Shown here in pieces: positions 7,687 through 16,347 of a stretch of DNA of 35,230 nt. The stretch is from Duodenibacillus intestinigallinarum (GTDB lineage Bacteria; Pseudomonadota; Gammaproteobacteria; Burkholderiales; Burkholderiaceae_F), in the NCBI GenBank assembly GCA_019117105.1, contig DXAH01000010.1, forward strand, positions 1 through 35,230, given 5' to 3'. The notes beneath the pieces are model-generated. The model did no database searches. It was given only the letters and a program-made list of their open reading frames with translations, and was not told the origin of the DNA. A program made the position numbers and the translations under genes. Positions within the stretch are counted from its first letter, which is position 1. Each line of letters starts with the position of its first letter.

Positions 7687-8985
7687 CTACTTGTCGACCG
7701 AAGCCTGAACGGCAGTACGGGGCCCTTCGATGAGTTCGGCGCGCACATTGCCTTCCTTGACGTCACCTTCGACCTCAAGCTTCACAGTACCGACTTCGGG
7801 CTTGGCGGGCACTTCAAACATGGCATCGAGCAGAGAAGATTCCACGATGCTGCGAAGACCTCTAGCGCCGGTCTTGCGTTGCATCGCCTTGTGGGCAATG
7901 GCGGCAAGCGCTTCAGGCGTGGTTTCGAACGTGACGCCTTCCATGGCAAACAGTTCGGCGAACTGCTTGATCAAAGCGTTCTTCGGTTCGGTTAGAATCG
8001 AGATGAAAGCCTTTTCGTCGAGTTCGTCAAGCGTGGCGACAACCGGCAGACGCCCCACGAGTTCGGGAATCAAACCGTATTTCACCAGATCGGCAGGTTC
8101 GGCCTGCGCAAAAAGGTCGGTGAGCGTTTCCTGCGATTCACTGTGCACCTGCGCGCTGAAACCGATGCCGCTTTTCACGGAGCGGCGGCGAACGATCTTT
8201 TCAAGTCCGTCAAAGGCGCCGCCGCAGATAAAGAGGATGTTGCTCGTGTCAACCGCCACCATCTTGCCGCGAGGATTCTTACGTCCGCCTTCTGCAGGCA
8301 CATTGCAGACCGTGCCTTCGATGAGTTTCAAAAGCGCCTGCTGAACGCCTTCGCCCGAAACGTCGCGCGTGATCGACGGATTTTCGCTCTTGCGGGCAAT
8401 CTTGTCGATTTCATCGAGATACACAATGCCGCACTGTGCGCGCTCGACGTCGCCGTCGGCCGAAAGCAACAGTTTGTGGATGATGTTTTCCACGTCTTCG
8501 CCCACGTAACCGGCTTCAGTCAGCGTCGTGGCGTCGGCAATCGCAAACGGAACATTGAGCGTGCGCGCGAGCGTCTGAGCAAGCAGTGTCTTGCCCGAAC
8601 CCGTGGGACCAACCAGCAAAATGTTGGACTTTTGCAGCTCAACGCCTTCGGCCGTGGCCTTGTGCTTCAAGCGCTTGTAGTGGTTGTAGACCGCAACGGA
8701 CAACACACGCTTGGCACGCTGCTGACCGATCACGTAGTTGTCGAGATGCTCATAGAGCTTCTGCGGCGTCGGAATAGGAGCCGACAGAATATCGGCGACT
8801 GCCGCCTCGGAGCTCGATTCAGACGCAGTCTCGCCATGAGCCGAAGCAGATCCGCCGACAGCCGACATCATGCCGCGAATGCATCGATCGCAGATGAGAA
8901 AGCCGCGATGCGTGTCAATGAGCGTTTCGACGTCGTTCTTATGGCGTCCGCAAATAGAGCAACGAAGCTCGTTATTCTTTTCCAT
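7687..8985 (-). CDS. clpX: ClpXP protease ATPase subunit ClpX
   Basis: AAA+ unfoldase that feeds tagged proteins to ClpP. The 432-residue protein has the N-terminal zinc-binding domain (Cys 9, 12, 32, 35). Walker A is GPTGSGKT at residues 126-133. The pore loop GYVGED, Walker B (GIVYLDEIDKIA) and the sensor region (KTGARGLRSIVE) follow. Residues 40-70 are a Ser/Ala-rich linker. An ATG start with GGAAA upstream lies 20 bases after clpP, so the two are one operon. Length and order are as in other proteobacteria. Confidence 0.97.
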   Translation of the reverse strand: MEKNNELRCSICGRHKNDVETLIDTHRGFLICDRCIRGMMSAVGGSASAHGETASESSSEAAVADILSAPIPTPQKLYEHLDNYVIGQQRAKRVLSVAVYNHYKRLKHKATAEGVELQKSNILLVGPTGSGKTLLAQTLARTLNVPFAIADATTLTEAGYVGEDVENIIHKLLLSADGDVERAQCGIVYLDEIDKIARKSENPSITRDVSGEGVQQALLKLIEGTVCNVPAEGGRKNPRGKMVAVDTSNILFICGGAFDGLEKIVRRRSVKSGIGFSAQVHSESQETLTDLFAQAEPADLVKYGLIPELVGRLPVVATLDELDEKAFISILTEPKNALIKQFAELFAMEGVTFETTPEALAAIAHKAMQRKTGARGLRSIVESSLLDAMFEVPAKPEVGTVKLEVEGDVKEGNVRAELIEGPRTAVQASVDK

Positions 8986-9005
8986 GATTTCCTTGAATGT
9001 CGGGG

Positions 9006-9608
9006 TTACTCGCCGCGGCGGGTATAGATGCGGTCAATGATGCCGTATTCGAGCGCTTCGGCCGGGCTCATGTAGTAGTCGCGGTCGGTGTCGCGGGTGA
9101 CGATGTCGAGCGGCTTGCCGGTGCGTTCCGAAAGGATGCCGTTTAAGAGCCCCTTGAGGTCCTGGATTTCGCGAGCCTGAATCTGGATATCGCTTGCCAT
9201 GCCGCGGCTGCCGCCCGAGGGCTGATGAATCATGATGCGGGAGTTGGGAAGCGAATAGCGCTTGCCCTTGGCGCCGGCCGCCAGAAGGAAGGCCCCCATC
9301 GAAGCGGCCATGCCCACGCAGATCGTCTGCACGTCAGGCTTGATGAACTGCATCGTGTCGTAGATGCCCAAACCGGCGTAAACCGATCCGCCCGGGCTAT
9401 TGATGTAGAGCGAAATATCCTTGTCGGGATTTTCACTTTCAAGGAACAACAGCTGGGCAATCACAAGATTTGCCGATTCGTCGTTGACTTCGCCCGACAG
9501 GAACACGATGCGGTCGCGCAGCAGACGCGAATAAATATCGAAGCTGCGTTCACCGCGGCCGCTCTGTTCGATCACCATCGGGATCAATGCGTTTTGAATG
9601 TCGTGCAT
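9006..9608 (-). CDS. clpP: ATP-dependent Clp protease proteolytic subunit ClpP
   Basis: Barrel-shaped serine peptidase that partners with ClpX. The 200-residue protein has the full catalytic triad: Ser103 in GMAASMGAFLL, His128 in MIHQPSGG and Asp177 in TDRDYYM. A short N-terminal stretch before MVIEQSGRGER is likely a processed propeptide. It lies between tig and clpX, as is usual in proteobacteria. Confidence 0.97.
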   Translation of the reverse strand: MHDIQNALIPMVIEQSGRGERSFDIYSRLLRDRIVFLSGEVNDESANLVIAQLLFLESENPDKDISLYINSPGGSVYAGLGIYDTMQFIKPDVQTICVGMAASMGAFLLAAGAKGKRYSLPNSRIMIHQPSGGSRGMASDIQIQAREIQDLKGLLNGILSERTGKPLDIVTRDTDRDYYMSPAEALEYGIIDRIYTRRGE

Positions 9609-9773
9609 GATTTGATATTTCGCTTGTTGGAACTCCGCCTCACAGGCCGAGCCGTAAAAAAATTCAACGCTTCGGTCGCGCTCAAAGCTTTGCGCTCCCG
9701 TAGAAACAAAAACGGAAAAAAGCCCGTGGAAGCTAACGCCTCCTCTGTTGCTTTTTCCCGCTTTCGTGTACCT

Positions 9774-9819
9774 GACAGGCCCTTGGTACGGCTTGACTGC
9801 CGGTGCCTCAGAGCCTGTC
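9774..9819 (-). repeat. Structured inverted repeat between tig and clpP
   Basis: GACAGGC and GCCTGTC form an outer stem. Inside, GGTACGGC pairs with GCCGGTGCC around the loop TTGACT with one bulge. No T tract follows on either strand, so it is not a normal terminator. It could be an RNA processing or stability element in the tig-clpP transcript. Confidence 0.4.
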
Positions 9820-9847
9820 GGCGCAGATCAGTTCGCAAGGAACCGAA

Positions 9848-11230
9848 TTACTGGCGACCCATGCCGGAGAGCTGCTCGAAGGTGAGCGTTTCTTCGGTGG
9901 TCTTGGCCTTGCTGAAGAGGAATTCGAGAGCCTTTTCTTCGAGGACGCGGCTGGCAAGGTTGTTGCGCTGCGTCTTGACGAGGTCTTCGACCACTTCTTC
10001 GGGCTGTTCGTAAGCGGCGGCGAGCAGAGAAGCGCGGGCCTTGATGTCGTCGTCAGTGGCTTCAAGCTTGTTCTGGTCGATGATCGCGGTGATCATCATG
10101 CCGATGCGAGCCTGCTTCTTGGCGGGCTCAAGGAAGAGATCCAGCGGAGCGCCTTCCTTGTTCTTCTGACCGGTCATGCCGTAGAGCATCTGCTGGAAGT
10201 TTTCGCGCAGACGTTCCTGTTCGGAGTGAACGATGGCGGCGGGAGCCTGGTAGTTGAAGGCTTCGACGGCAGCGTTGAAGGCTTCGGTGCGGTTGCGGTC
10301 GTAGAGACGTTCCTGCACTTCGCGTTCGATGTTGCTGCGGATTTCGGTCTTGAGAACCTCAACGGATTCAACAGCGAGGGACTTCGCGAATTCGTCGTTG
10401 ACTTCCGGGTAGTGCGGAGCTTCGACGCTCACGCATTCGAGCTCAAACTGAGCTTCCTTGCCGGCGAGTTCCTTGTTGCCGTAGTTTTCCGGGAAGGTAA
10501 GCGAGAAGGTCTTCTTCTGGCCGGCAGTCATGCCCGTGGCAGCATCTTCGAATTCGGGGAGCATGCGGCCCTGACCGAGCACGAAGCTGAAGCCTTCGGC
10601 CTTGCCGCCCTGGAATTCTTCGCCGTTGATCGTGCCGGTGAAGTTGACCGTCAGACGGTCTTCAGCGGCAGCCTGGCGGCCTTCTTCCTTCGTGAAGGTG
10701 ACGCGCTGCTTGACGATCGTGTCGATCGTCTTGTTGACGGCTTCGTCGTCGACCGTGCAGAGGTAGCGCTTGAGTTCAACGGAAGAGAAGTCCGGCAGAA
10801 CGATATCGGGATAAACCTCGAAGCTCACTTCGAAACGAAGGTCCTTGCTGCCTTCGGCCGGAGCGAGCGGCTTGGCGTCGAACTGGCCGACAACACGGTA
10901 CTGACCGTCGCGCATGGCCTTGTTGGCTTCGCGTTCGAGCAGCGTGTTGATGACTTCGGCGGAAGCCTGCTGACCGTACATGGCCTCAACCATGGCAAAC
11001 GGCACATGGCCCGGACGGAAGCCCGGCATCTTGGCCTTCTTGGAAAGGCGACGCAGTTCCTTGGTCACGCCGTCCTGGAATTCCTTGCCGTCGATCGTCA
11101 CTTCAAGAGTGCGCAGATTCGGGTTGACGGCTTCTTCCTTCTTTTCGGCAGCGGCTTCCTGGGTAGCGGCAACAGCCTTTTCTTCCTGAACGGTTTCTTC
11201 AGCCTTCACAGCTTCTTGATTTTCGGTCAT
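9848..11230 (-). CDS. tig: Trigger factor, ribosome-associated chaperone and peptidyl-prolyl isomerase
   Basis: Binds nascent chains at the ribosome exit. From the ATG at 11230 it has 460 residues. An acidic, Glu-rich N-terminal extension (about 35 residues, MTENQEAVKAEE...) precedes the ribosome-binding domain, where the ribosome-binding loop is seen in KAKMPGFRPGHVP. The FKBP-like domain lies in the middle (DRLTVNFTGTINGEEFQGG), and the helical arm domain is C-terminal. The extension before LRTLEVTIDGKEF is longer than in E. coli. An in-frame start 17 codons upstream would place non-homologous residues first and is less likely. It heads the tig-clpP-clpX block. Confidence 0.95.
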   Translation of the reverse strand: MTENQEAVKAEETVQEEKAVAATQEAAAEKKEEAVNPNLRTLEVTIDGKEFQDGVTKELRRLSKKAKMPGFRPGHVPFAMVEAMYGQQASAEVINTLLEREANKAMRDGQYRVVGQFDAKPLAPAEGSKDLRFEVSFEVYPDIVLPDFSSVELKRYLCTVDDEAVNKTIDTIVKQRVTFTKEEGRQAAAEDRLTVNFTGTINGEEFQGGKAEGFSFVLGQGRMLPEFEDAATGMTAGQKKTFSLTFPENYGNKELAGKEAQFELECVSVEAPHYPEVNDEFAKSLAVESVEVLKTEIRSNIEREVQERLYDRNRTEAFNAAVEAFNYQAPAAIVHSEQERLRENFQQMLYGMTGQKNKEGAPLDLFLEPAKKQARIGMMITAIIDQNKLEATDDDIKARASLLAAAYEQPEEVVEDLVKTQRNNLASRVLEEKALEFLFSKAKTTEETLTFEQLSGMGRQ

Positions 11231-11342
11231 TGTTTTTTCTTTCTCAAAGCGCCCGAAACCTCGGCGAATCGCCGGGAACAAAGCGCAGACAGTCGGTTAA
11301 AAATTCGGTACAAAAGGGCCAAAAAACGCCCGTAAGCGCCGG

Positions 11343-11351
11343 ATTATACCA
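11343..11351 (-). promoter_or_regulatory. Extended -10 promoter of tig
   Basis: On the minus strand TGGTATAAT is a perfect extended -10 element (TGnTATAAT). No good -35 box stands 17 bases upstream, which is typical of extended -10 promoters. The leader to the tig ATG would be about 105 bases. Confidence 0.6.
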
Positions 11352-11460
11352 AAGAGAGACCTGAAAAAACACGACTTTTTTCAACCCGCACCGAGCTCCG
11401 AGTTCGCCCGTATCCGATGTTCTCTCGGCTCGGTACTTTCAGAAACACTTTTCCTGCCGG

Positions 11461-11497
11461 CACCTAGGAAAAAACACCTAGAAAACCTGCGTACAAT
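11461..11497 (+). promoter_or_regulatory. Promoter region of the FGGY kinase with a direct repeat
   Basis: A TACAAT -10 box lies at 11492-11497, 47 bases before the kinase ATG. Upstream, CACCTAG occurs twice (11461 and 11475), 14 bases apart, each followed by an A run and overlapping the expected -35 position. The repeat could be a regulator site. No good -35 box is seen. Confidence 0.4.
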
Positions 11498-11543
11498 GCT
11501 TGCTCGAAAAATGACCGCTTACGATTCTTAGGAATAATTGAAC

Positions 11544-13109
11544 ATGGCAAAGCTTTACATGGGTTTCGATGCCGGCACGCAGTCGGTTAAGGTTGCCGTC
11601 TACGACGAAAACTTCAATCCGGTCGCGTCGCACTCGCTTCCCACCACTCTGCACTACCCGCAGCCGGGCTGGGTGCAGATGAACATCGATGAGTTTCTCA
11701 ACATCACCGTCGAGTGCATGAAGAAAACCGTCGAGGCCATCAAGGGCAAAGGCTACAGTCCGTCCGACATCGCCGCCGTCATGGGTGACGGCATCATCTG
11801 CGGCATCTGCGGCGTGGACGAAAACGGCAAAGCCGTCACACCCTACATCAATTATCTCGACAGTCGCACGCAGGCTGACGTTGACGCAATCAACGCCAAG
11901 AACCTCGACATCTGGGGGCGTGAAACCGGCAATCCGGAAGCCAACTGCATGTTCCCTGCCATGTTTGCCCGCTGGTTCCTCGCCAACAGCGAAGACTTCC
12001 GCAAGAAGGGCGTGAAATTCGTGCATAACGCTCCCTACATCCTCATGAACCTCGCAGGCCTCAAGGGCAAGGACGCCTTCATCGACTGGGGCGCGATGTC
12101 AGGCTGGGGTCTTGGCTACAAGGTCGAAAAGAAGGAATGGTCCGACGAGCAGCTCGACATCCTGGGCATCGACAAGAAGTACATGCCCCGCATTCTCAAG
12201 CCCTGGGACATTGTGGGCGGTGTGAGCGAAGAAATAGCCGCTCGCACGGGGCTCGTTGCGGGCACTCCTGTCTGCGCGGGCGCAGGCGACACGATGCAGT
12301 CGATGCTGGGTTCGGGCGTCTTCGAAGCCGGTCAGGGCGTGGACGTGGCTGGCACCTGCGCCATGTTCTGCGTGTCCACCAAAGGCATCGTTCCGGAACT
12401 CTCCAAGAAGGGCTCGGGCCTGATCTTTAACAGCGGCACGCTCGAAAACACATACTTTTACTGGGGCTTCATCCGTACGGGCGGTTTGTCGCTGCGCTGG
12501 TTCAAGGACAACATTTGCCAGAAAGCTGACGACTCGAGCTACTACCGCGTGTTGTCGGAAAAGGCCGAAGAAGTACCCGCAGGCAGCAACGGCGTGGTTT
12601 TCCTCCCCTACCTCACCGGCGGCACCGGCGAATTCAAGGGCGCCAGCGGTATGTTCCTCAACATGACCCTGGACGACGATCAGTTCGTGCAGTGGCGCGC
12701 CGTTCTGGAAGCCATCGGCTACGATTACATGGAAATCACGGACACCTATCGTGCGGCAGGCGTGGACCTTAACCGCATCACCGTCACGGAAGGCGGCAGC
12801 CGCGATTCTCTCTGGAATCAGATCAAGGCTGATATGTTGAACGCAACTGTTGTTCGCTACCGTAACGCGGGCGGCGCCGTGGTGACGAACTGCGTGTTTG
12901 CTGCCAAGGCAGCCGGTCACATTGAAAATGTGCGTCCGCTTTTGGAAAAGACGATCATCAAAGACGCCGAGTACACGCCCAACGCCGACAACTCGACGCT
13001 TTACCGCAAGCTTTTCGATCTCAAGACGAAACTTGTGAAGACCGATCTGCAGCCCGCTTACGCCACGCTCATGCAGATGCGAGAGACTAAGGTCGCCAAA
13101 TCTTCTTAG
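11544..13109 (+). CDS. FGGY-family carbohydrate kinase (xylulokinase-like)
   Basis: Phosphorylates a sugar or polyol with ATP. The 521-residue protein has the N-terminal FGGY domain with the phosphate-binding strand (MGFDAGTQSVKVAVYD) and the substrate region (MGDGIICGICGVD, NYLDSRT). The C-terminal domain has the ATP-binding strands (GTCAMFCVSTKG, VFLPYLTGG, VTEGGSRDSLWNQIKADML). The pattern is closest to the xylulokinase/gluconate branch, but the exact sugar cannot be told. I choose the ATG at 11544, behind AGGA at a slightly long spacing; a TTG two codons earlier is an alternative. It stands alone, with no sugar transporter or isomerase beside it. Confidence 0.85.
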   Translation: MAKLYMGFDAGTQSVKVAVYDENFNPVASHSLPTTLHYPQPGWVQMNIDEFLNITVECMKKTVEAIKGKGYSPSDIAAVMGDGIICGICGVDENGKAVTPYINYLDSRTQADVDAINAKNLDIWGRETGNPEANCMFPAMFARWFLANSEDFRKKGVKFVHNAPYILMNLAGLKGKDAFIDWGAMSGWGLGYKVEKKEWSDEQLDILGIDKKYMPRILKPWDIVGGVSEEIAARTGLVAGTPVCAGAGDTMQSMLGSGVFEAGQGVDVAGTCAMFCVSTKGIVPELSKKGSGLIFNSGTLENTYFYWGFIRTGGLSLRWFKDNICQKADDSSYYRVLSEKAEEVPAGSNGVVFLPYLTGGTGEFKGASGMFLNMTLDDDQFVQWRAVLEAIGYDYMEITDTYRAAGVDLNRITVTEGGSRDSLWNQIKADMLNATVVRYRNAGGAVVTNCVFAAKAAGHIENVRPLLEKTIIKDAEYTPNADNSTLYRKLFDLKTKLVKTDLQPAYATLMQMRETKVAKSS

Positions 13110-13200
13110 CCTCTCGCGTAGCCATTTCCGTAAAAGAGAAGCTTCGACTTTTTTTCTGAAATGGATAGCGGTTCAAAAAGACTCGTGAGAGCGGTACCCT

Positions 13201-13231
13201 AGCGCCGGAAAGTTTCTCACTTTCCGGCGCT
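13201..13231 (+). repeat. Perfect stem-loop, copy 1 of a two-copy element
   Basis: AGCGCCGGAAAG (13201-13212) pairs perfectly with CTTTCCGGCGCT (13220-13231) around the loop TTTCTCA. There is no T tract on either side, so it is not a classic terminator, although it follows the FGGY kinase by about 90 bases. Its core GAAAGT-N-TCTC-N-CTTTC recurs in the stem-loop at 18456-18488. Confidence 0.75.
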
Positions 13232-13315
13232 AAGTGCACTTCGAAACAGCGGAATAGTTTCTACTCGGCATTCTGCTGTGCCTGCTGACAATGTGACTCA
13301 ATGCGGTCAGGTACC

Positions 13316-13525
13316 ATGAAAGAAAAACTCAAAGTCAAAGGAACGATATACGTCGATCGTTCCCGGAAAGGAAAGACAAAAGCAGGAACACCTAAGTTGC
13401 GCGAAATATTCCGTGCGGAGGTTAGCTATGGCGGCAAACGATACCGCTTTCGTTCTAGCGACTACGAGGCCTGTATCGCTTTTTTGGAAATGTTGGCCGA
13501 TCGTTATGCCTCTTCAGAGCCATAA
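13316..13525 (+). CDS. Small protein of unknown function
   Basis: A 69-residue, strongly basic product (MKEKLKVKG...), with an ATG preceded by AGG. An in-frame ATG five codons earlier is an alternative. The pattern of short strands with Lys/Arg followed by one helix (AEVSYGGKRYRFRSSDYEACIAFLEMLADRY) resembles the small three-strand plus helix fold of AP2-like or integrase arm-type DNA-binding domains. That is only a shape resemblance. It stands alone between a stem-loop and the autotransporter region. It may be a real small gene or a remnant of a mobile element. Confidence 0.5.
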   Translation: MKEKLKVKGTIYVDRSRKGKTKAGTPKLREIFRAEVSYGGKRYRFRSSDYEACIAFLEMLADRYASSEP

Positions 13526-13908
13526 AGCCTGTTTCTAAAATCAATCTTTGAAAAGACCTTGTAGAAGATACTGTCCAATATCTTCAATCACGTCCAAAAA
13601 GAAACACGTCGCCGACAGGCAGTTCTTTTTGTCAAAACCAGGGATTTGTCGCTAATAAATTTCCCAAACTGCCACCTCATATACAGGTAAGTCTTTCACC
13701 CCTCCTGTGCTCATCCTTAAGTCTCTCCAAAACGAAACAAAACCAGATAGCTCAACGAAAATTGAGACTGTCGCTCAAAATTTTTTCAGTACCTACAACT
13801 CTATATACAAGCATTGATTGCCTGTCCAAACTATCTTCTGAGAATCAATGCATCTCAATCCACCGCGCATTACTCCGGTTAACTATATTTTCTAATCGTT
13901 TACTCTCA
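13526..13908. other. AT-rich gene-free stretch upstream of the autotransporter
   Basis: About 380 bases, visibly richer in A and T than the rest of the window, with no credible gene. A frame could be read from 13762 into the autotransporter gene, but it has no family resemblance and overlaps the signal peptide region, so I leave it out. The stretch probably carries upstream regulatory sites of the autotransporter. Confidence 0.45.
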
Positions 13909-13937
13909 TTGACAATACTAAGATGGGGGGGTATTTT
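13909..13937 (+). promoter_or_regulatory. Autotransporter promoter with a G7 tract in the spacer
   Basis: A perfect -35 box TTGACA (13909-13914) and a -10 box TATTTT (13932-13937) are separated by 17 bases. The last seven spacer bases are a run of G (13925-13931). The ribosome site AAGGA (13961-13965) and the ATG (13973) follow at normal distances. A homopolymer in the spacer is the arrangement known from phase-variable promoters such as Neisseria porA and Bordetella fim, where slippage changes the spacing. At the length seen here the spacing is optimal, so the gene would be ON. Confidence 0.7.
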
Positions 13938-13972
13938 GTGCATCTCTGTTCACTCCTCACAAGGATCTAGGA

Positions 13973-16219
13973 ATGCAAACCCACACTACTCTTATCGCGG
14001 CAGCTGTAATTGCTGCCATGGCAGGCTGCGTTCACGCACAAACTTACTCTCTGTCCCAAGGCACCCAAACGATCGAAAATGACGTGTCATACGTTGGCGA
14101 TAGTGATGATCGCTTTGCTGTACAAATCACAGAATCAGGAAACGCAAACTTCACCGGGACGTCATTCTCGGCTTCATCAAGCTATGAGCCAGGTGACCAA
14201 TGGAACGCCGCTGTAATTGTTGATGGTGGCGATACACGAGCAAAGCCAAGTCTTATTCTTGGCAACTCGGCTACTCAGACTATTAAGATCAATTCACAGG
14301 GTGCGGCAACTGTCGGTCTTTGGGCCTGGCGAAGCGGTCAAATTACTGTTAAAGGCAAAGATCTAGTCGTTCACGTCACTGCTGATCTCAACAAAGATCC
14401 TGCGGGTGCAGCATACGGCATTCTTGCTCAAAACAACAGTGTTCCAAATGATAAGCAACCGGATAAAGCAACTGTCATCATCAATGCCGAGAACACTTAC
14501 GTCAAGGCTGACTATGTGGGTGAACTAACTGAAGATGCCGCTATTGCAGCCTTGTTGGCCATGTCTGAAGGGCATCTCCACATCAACGGCAATCTGTATG
14601 CCGAGGGTAGGTATGCTCTTGTCGCTCGTGGCGATTCCTTTGTCAGGATTAATGAATCCAACACCAAAACAATTCAACTGATTGGCGACATTGACTTCAA
14701 TTACGACAAGAAAAGCTCGGGAACAGGTGCCAACGCAGATGTTCTTGTCAATCTGTCAAACGCCGATTCATTCTGGAAGGGTTCTGCGACGGTTTCTTAC
14801 GGTACTGGCAAACCCAGTGATGACGAAAAATTAAGTGTTCAAAACTTCCAGCTTGGTCTTTCCAACGGAGCTCAATGGAATCCGACAGTCGTTGAAGAAA
14901 CAGATGGCGAGACATCCGGAACAACTCAGCTCGCTGTCAATAAGCTAACTTTCAATGACGGCATTATCAATCTGCAAACAGCCGGACAAACCGTTAAAAT
15001 TCAAAAGATGAGCGGCACCGGCGGCACCATCAATGCGGAAGCAACTAAAGACGACGACGGCAATTTCGTCTCGTCCACAGTCTGGATTGGCGAAGTGTCC
15101 AACACAGATGATTCCACTCCTTCAATGACGGTCAAATACACCGGCATCACCGCTGACGATCTGTCTGACGTTGCCTCTGATATGGAGTCATTGGCCGATC
15201 AAACCATCAAGGTCGGAAAAGACGGAACCGGAACCCAGGACGCTGTTGATCAGACCTTCAATGTCGAAGAAGGCAACATCCGGGGTGCCGTCACCTCCGG
15301 CTATGACGCTGACGGTAACCTCTCGACGCACCAGGCTAAGAACGTCAAGCTAACCGACTACGGTGCTCTCAACTCCATGACATTCGTGCAGTGGAGAAAC
15401 GAGATCAACCACCTCACAAAACGTTTGGGTGACATCCGAGCTTCGGAATCCAGCATCGGCGCTTGGGCTCGCGTCTACGGCGGTGAGTCGCAGTGGAAGA
15501 GCAATTCCGAAATCGAAATGGATCACACCACTATCCAAGTGGGTGCTGACTACCGCATCAACAACCACTGGATTGTGGGCGGTGCGTTCTCCTACACAGA
15601 TTCGGATGCAGACCTCGTCAAAGGACAGGCCAAGGGCGACTCCTACAGTCTTGCCGCCTATGCGACGTACATGGCCGATGGAGGCTCATACCTTGACCTA
15701 ATCGCCCGCTACGGCTATCTCGACAATGAGATGACTTCGGGTAACATGAGCGTCGATACCCAGTCCAATGCGTTCAGCCTCTCGGTTGAAACCGGTCATA
15801 TGTTCCGCATCATGGAGAAGGCCTACATCGAGCCGCAGATTGAAGTCACCTACGGCTTCATTTCCGGCGACGACGCGACGGCGTCCAACGGTGTCAGACT
15901 GGATCAGGACGATTTCCAATCACTCATTACCCGCGTGGGTGTGCGTACCGGCTTTGAATTCCCCGAAAAAGCGGGCACGATTTACGCCATGCTCTCCTAC
16001 TCCTACGATTTCTTGGGCGACGCTGACGGCACGGCTGCTCAGGGCGGATTGCGCGAAGCACTCAACGAAGACCTCGGAGGCGGCTGGGTGAGCTACGGTA
16101 TCGGTGCCCAGTTTAAGCTCGGCGACAACGCGTTTGCCTATGGTGAACTCGAACGCACCTCGGGCGGAGAGATCGACAATCCGTATCTCTTCAACGTTGG
16201 GTTCCGCTGGAATTTCTAG
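13973..16219 (+). CDS. Autotransporter (type Va) with surface passenger domain
   Basis: Outer-membrane autotransporter of 748 residues. A Sec signal peptide covers residues 1-22 (cleavage after VHA). The passenger (about 23-470) has short repeated beta-strand segments rich in Asn, Thr, Asp and Gly, as expected for a beta-helix, and no recognised catalytic motif. The barrel domain (about 480-748) begins near RLGDIRASESSIGAWARVYGGE and ends with NVGFRWNF; the final Phe is the recognition residue for barrel assembly. The passenger is AT-rich while the barrel uses the GC-rich codons of the neighbouring genes, which suggests a mosaic gene. It is probably an adhesin or surface factor, but its target is unknown. 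Confidence 0.9.
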   Translation: MQTHTTLIAAAVIAAMAGCVHAQTYSLSQGTQTIENDVSYVGDSDDRFAVQITESGNANFTGTSFSASSSYEPGDQWNAAVIVDGGDTRAKPSLILGNSATQTIKINSQGAATVGLWAWRSGQITVKGKDLVVHVTADLNKDPAGAAYGILAQNNSVPNDKQPDKATVIINAENTYVKADYVGELTEDAAIAALLAMSEGHLHINGNLYAEGRYALVARGDSFVRINESNTKTIQLIGDIDFNYDKKSSGTGANADVLVNLSNADSFWKGSATVSYGTGKPSDDEKLSVQNFQLGLSNGAQWNPTVVEETDGETSGTTQLAVNKLTFNDGIINLQTAGQTVKIQKMSGTGGTINAEATKDDDGNFVSSTVWIGEVSNTDDSTPSMTVKYTGITADDLSDVASDMESLADQTIKVGKDGTGTQDAVDQTFNVEEGNIRGAVTSGYDADGNLSTHQAKNVKLTDYGALNSMTFVQWRNEINHLTKRLGDIRASESSIGAWARVYGGESQWKSNSEIEMDHTTIQVGADYRINNHWIVGGAFSYTDSDADLVKGQAKGDSYSLAAYATYMADGGSYLDLIARYGYLDNEMTSGNMSVDTQSNAFSLSVETGHMFRIMEKAYIEPQIEVTYGFISGDDATASNGVRLDQDDFQSLITRVGVRTGFEFPEKAGTIYAMLSYSYDFLGDADGTAAQGGLREALNEDLGGGWVSYGIGAQFKLGDNAFAYGELERTSGGEIDNPYLFNVGFRWNF

Positions 16220-16310
16220 ACCAGTCAAAGGTACATGAACGAACGTTCTGGAGTCCTCCTAAAGCCATGCTCAAATAATTGCTGACGGCGGACTTTCAGA
16301 CTAAGATCCA

Positions 16311-16347
16311 CAAAAGGCAGCGAGAGAATTTCTCGTTGCCTTTTGTT
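16311..16347 (+). terminator. Intrinsic terminator after the autotransporter
   Basis: A 15-base stem (CAAAAGGCAGCGAGA with TCTCGTTGCCTTTTG, one G-T pair) closes a five-base loop and is followed by TTTAT. It lies about 90 bases after the stop codon. The A run on the left also gives Ts on the minus strand, so it may work in both directions. Confidence 0.85.

Noticed and set aside
13201..13231. Intrinsic terminator of the FGGY kinase
   Set aside because: The stem is perfect, but there is no T tract on either strand, and the related copy at 18456 points to a repeat family instead.
13762..14082. 106-residue reading frame overlapping the start of the autotransporter
   Set aside because: It runs across the promoter, the G tract and the signal peptide region in another frame and has no protein-like pattern.
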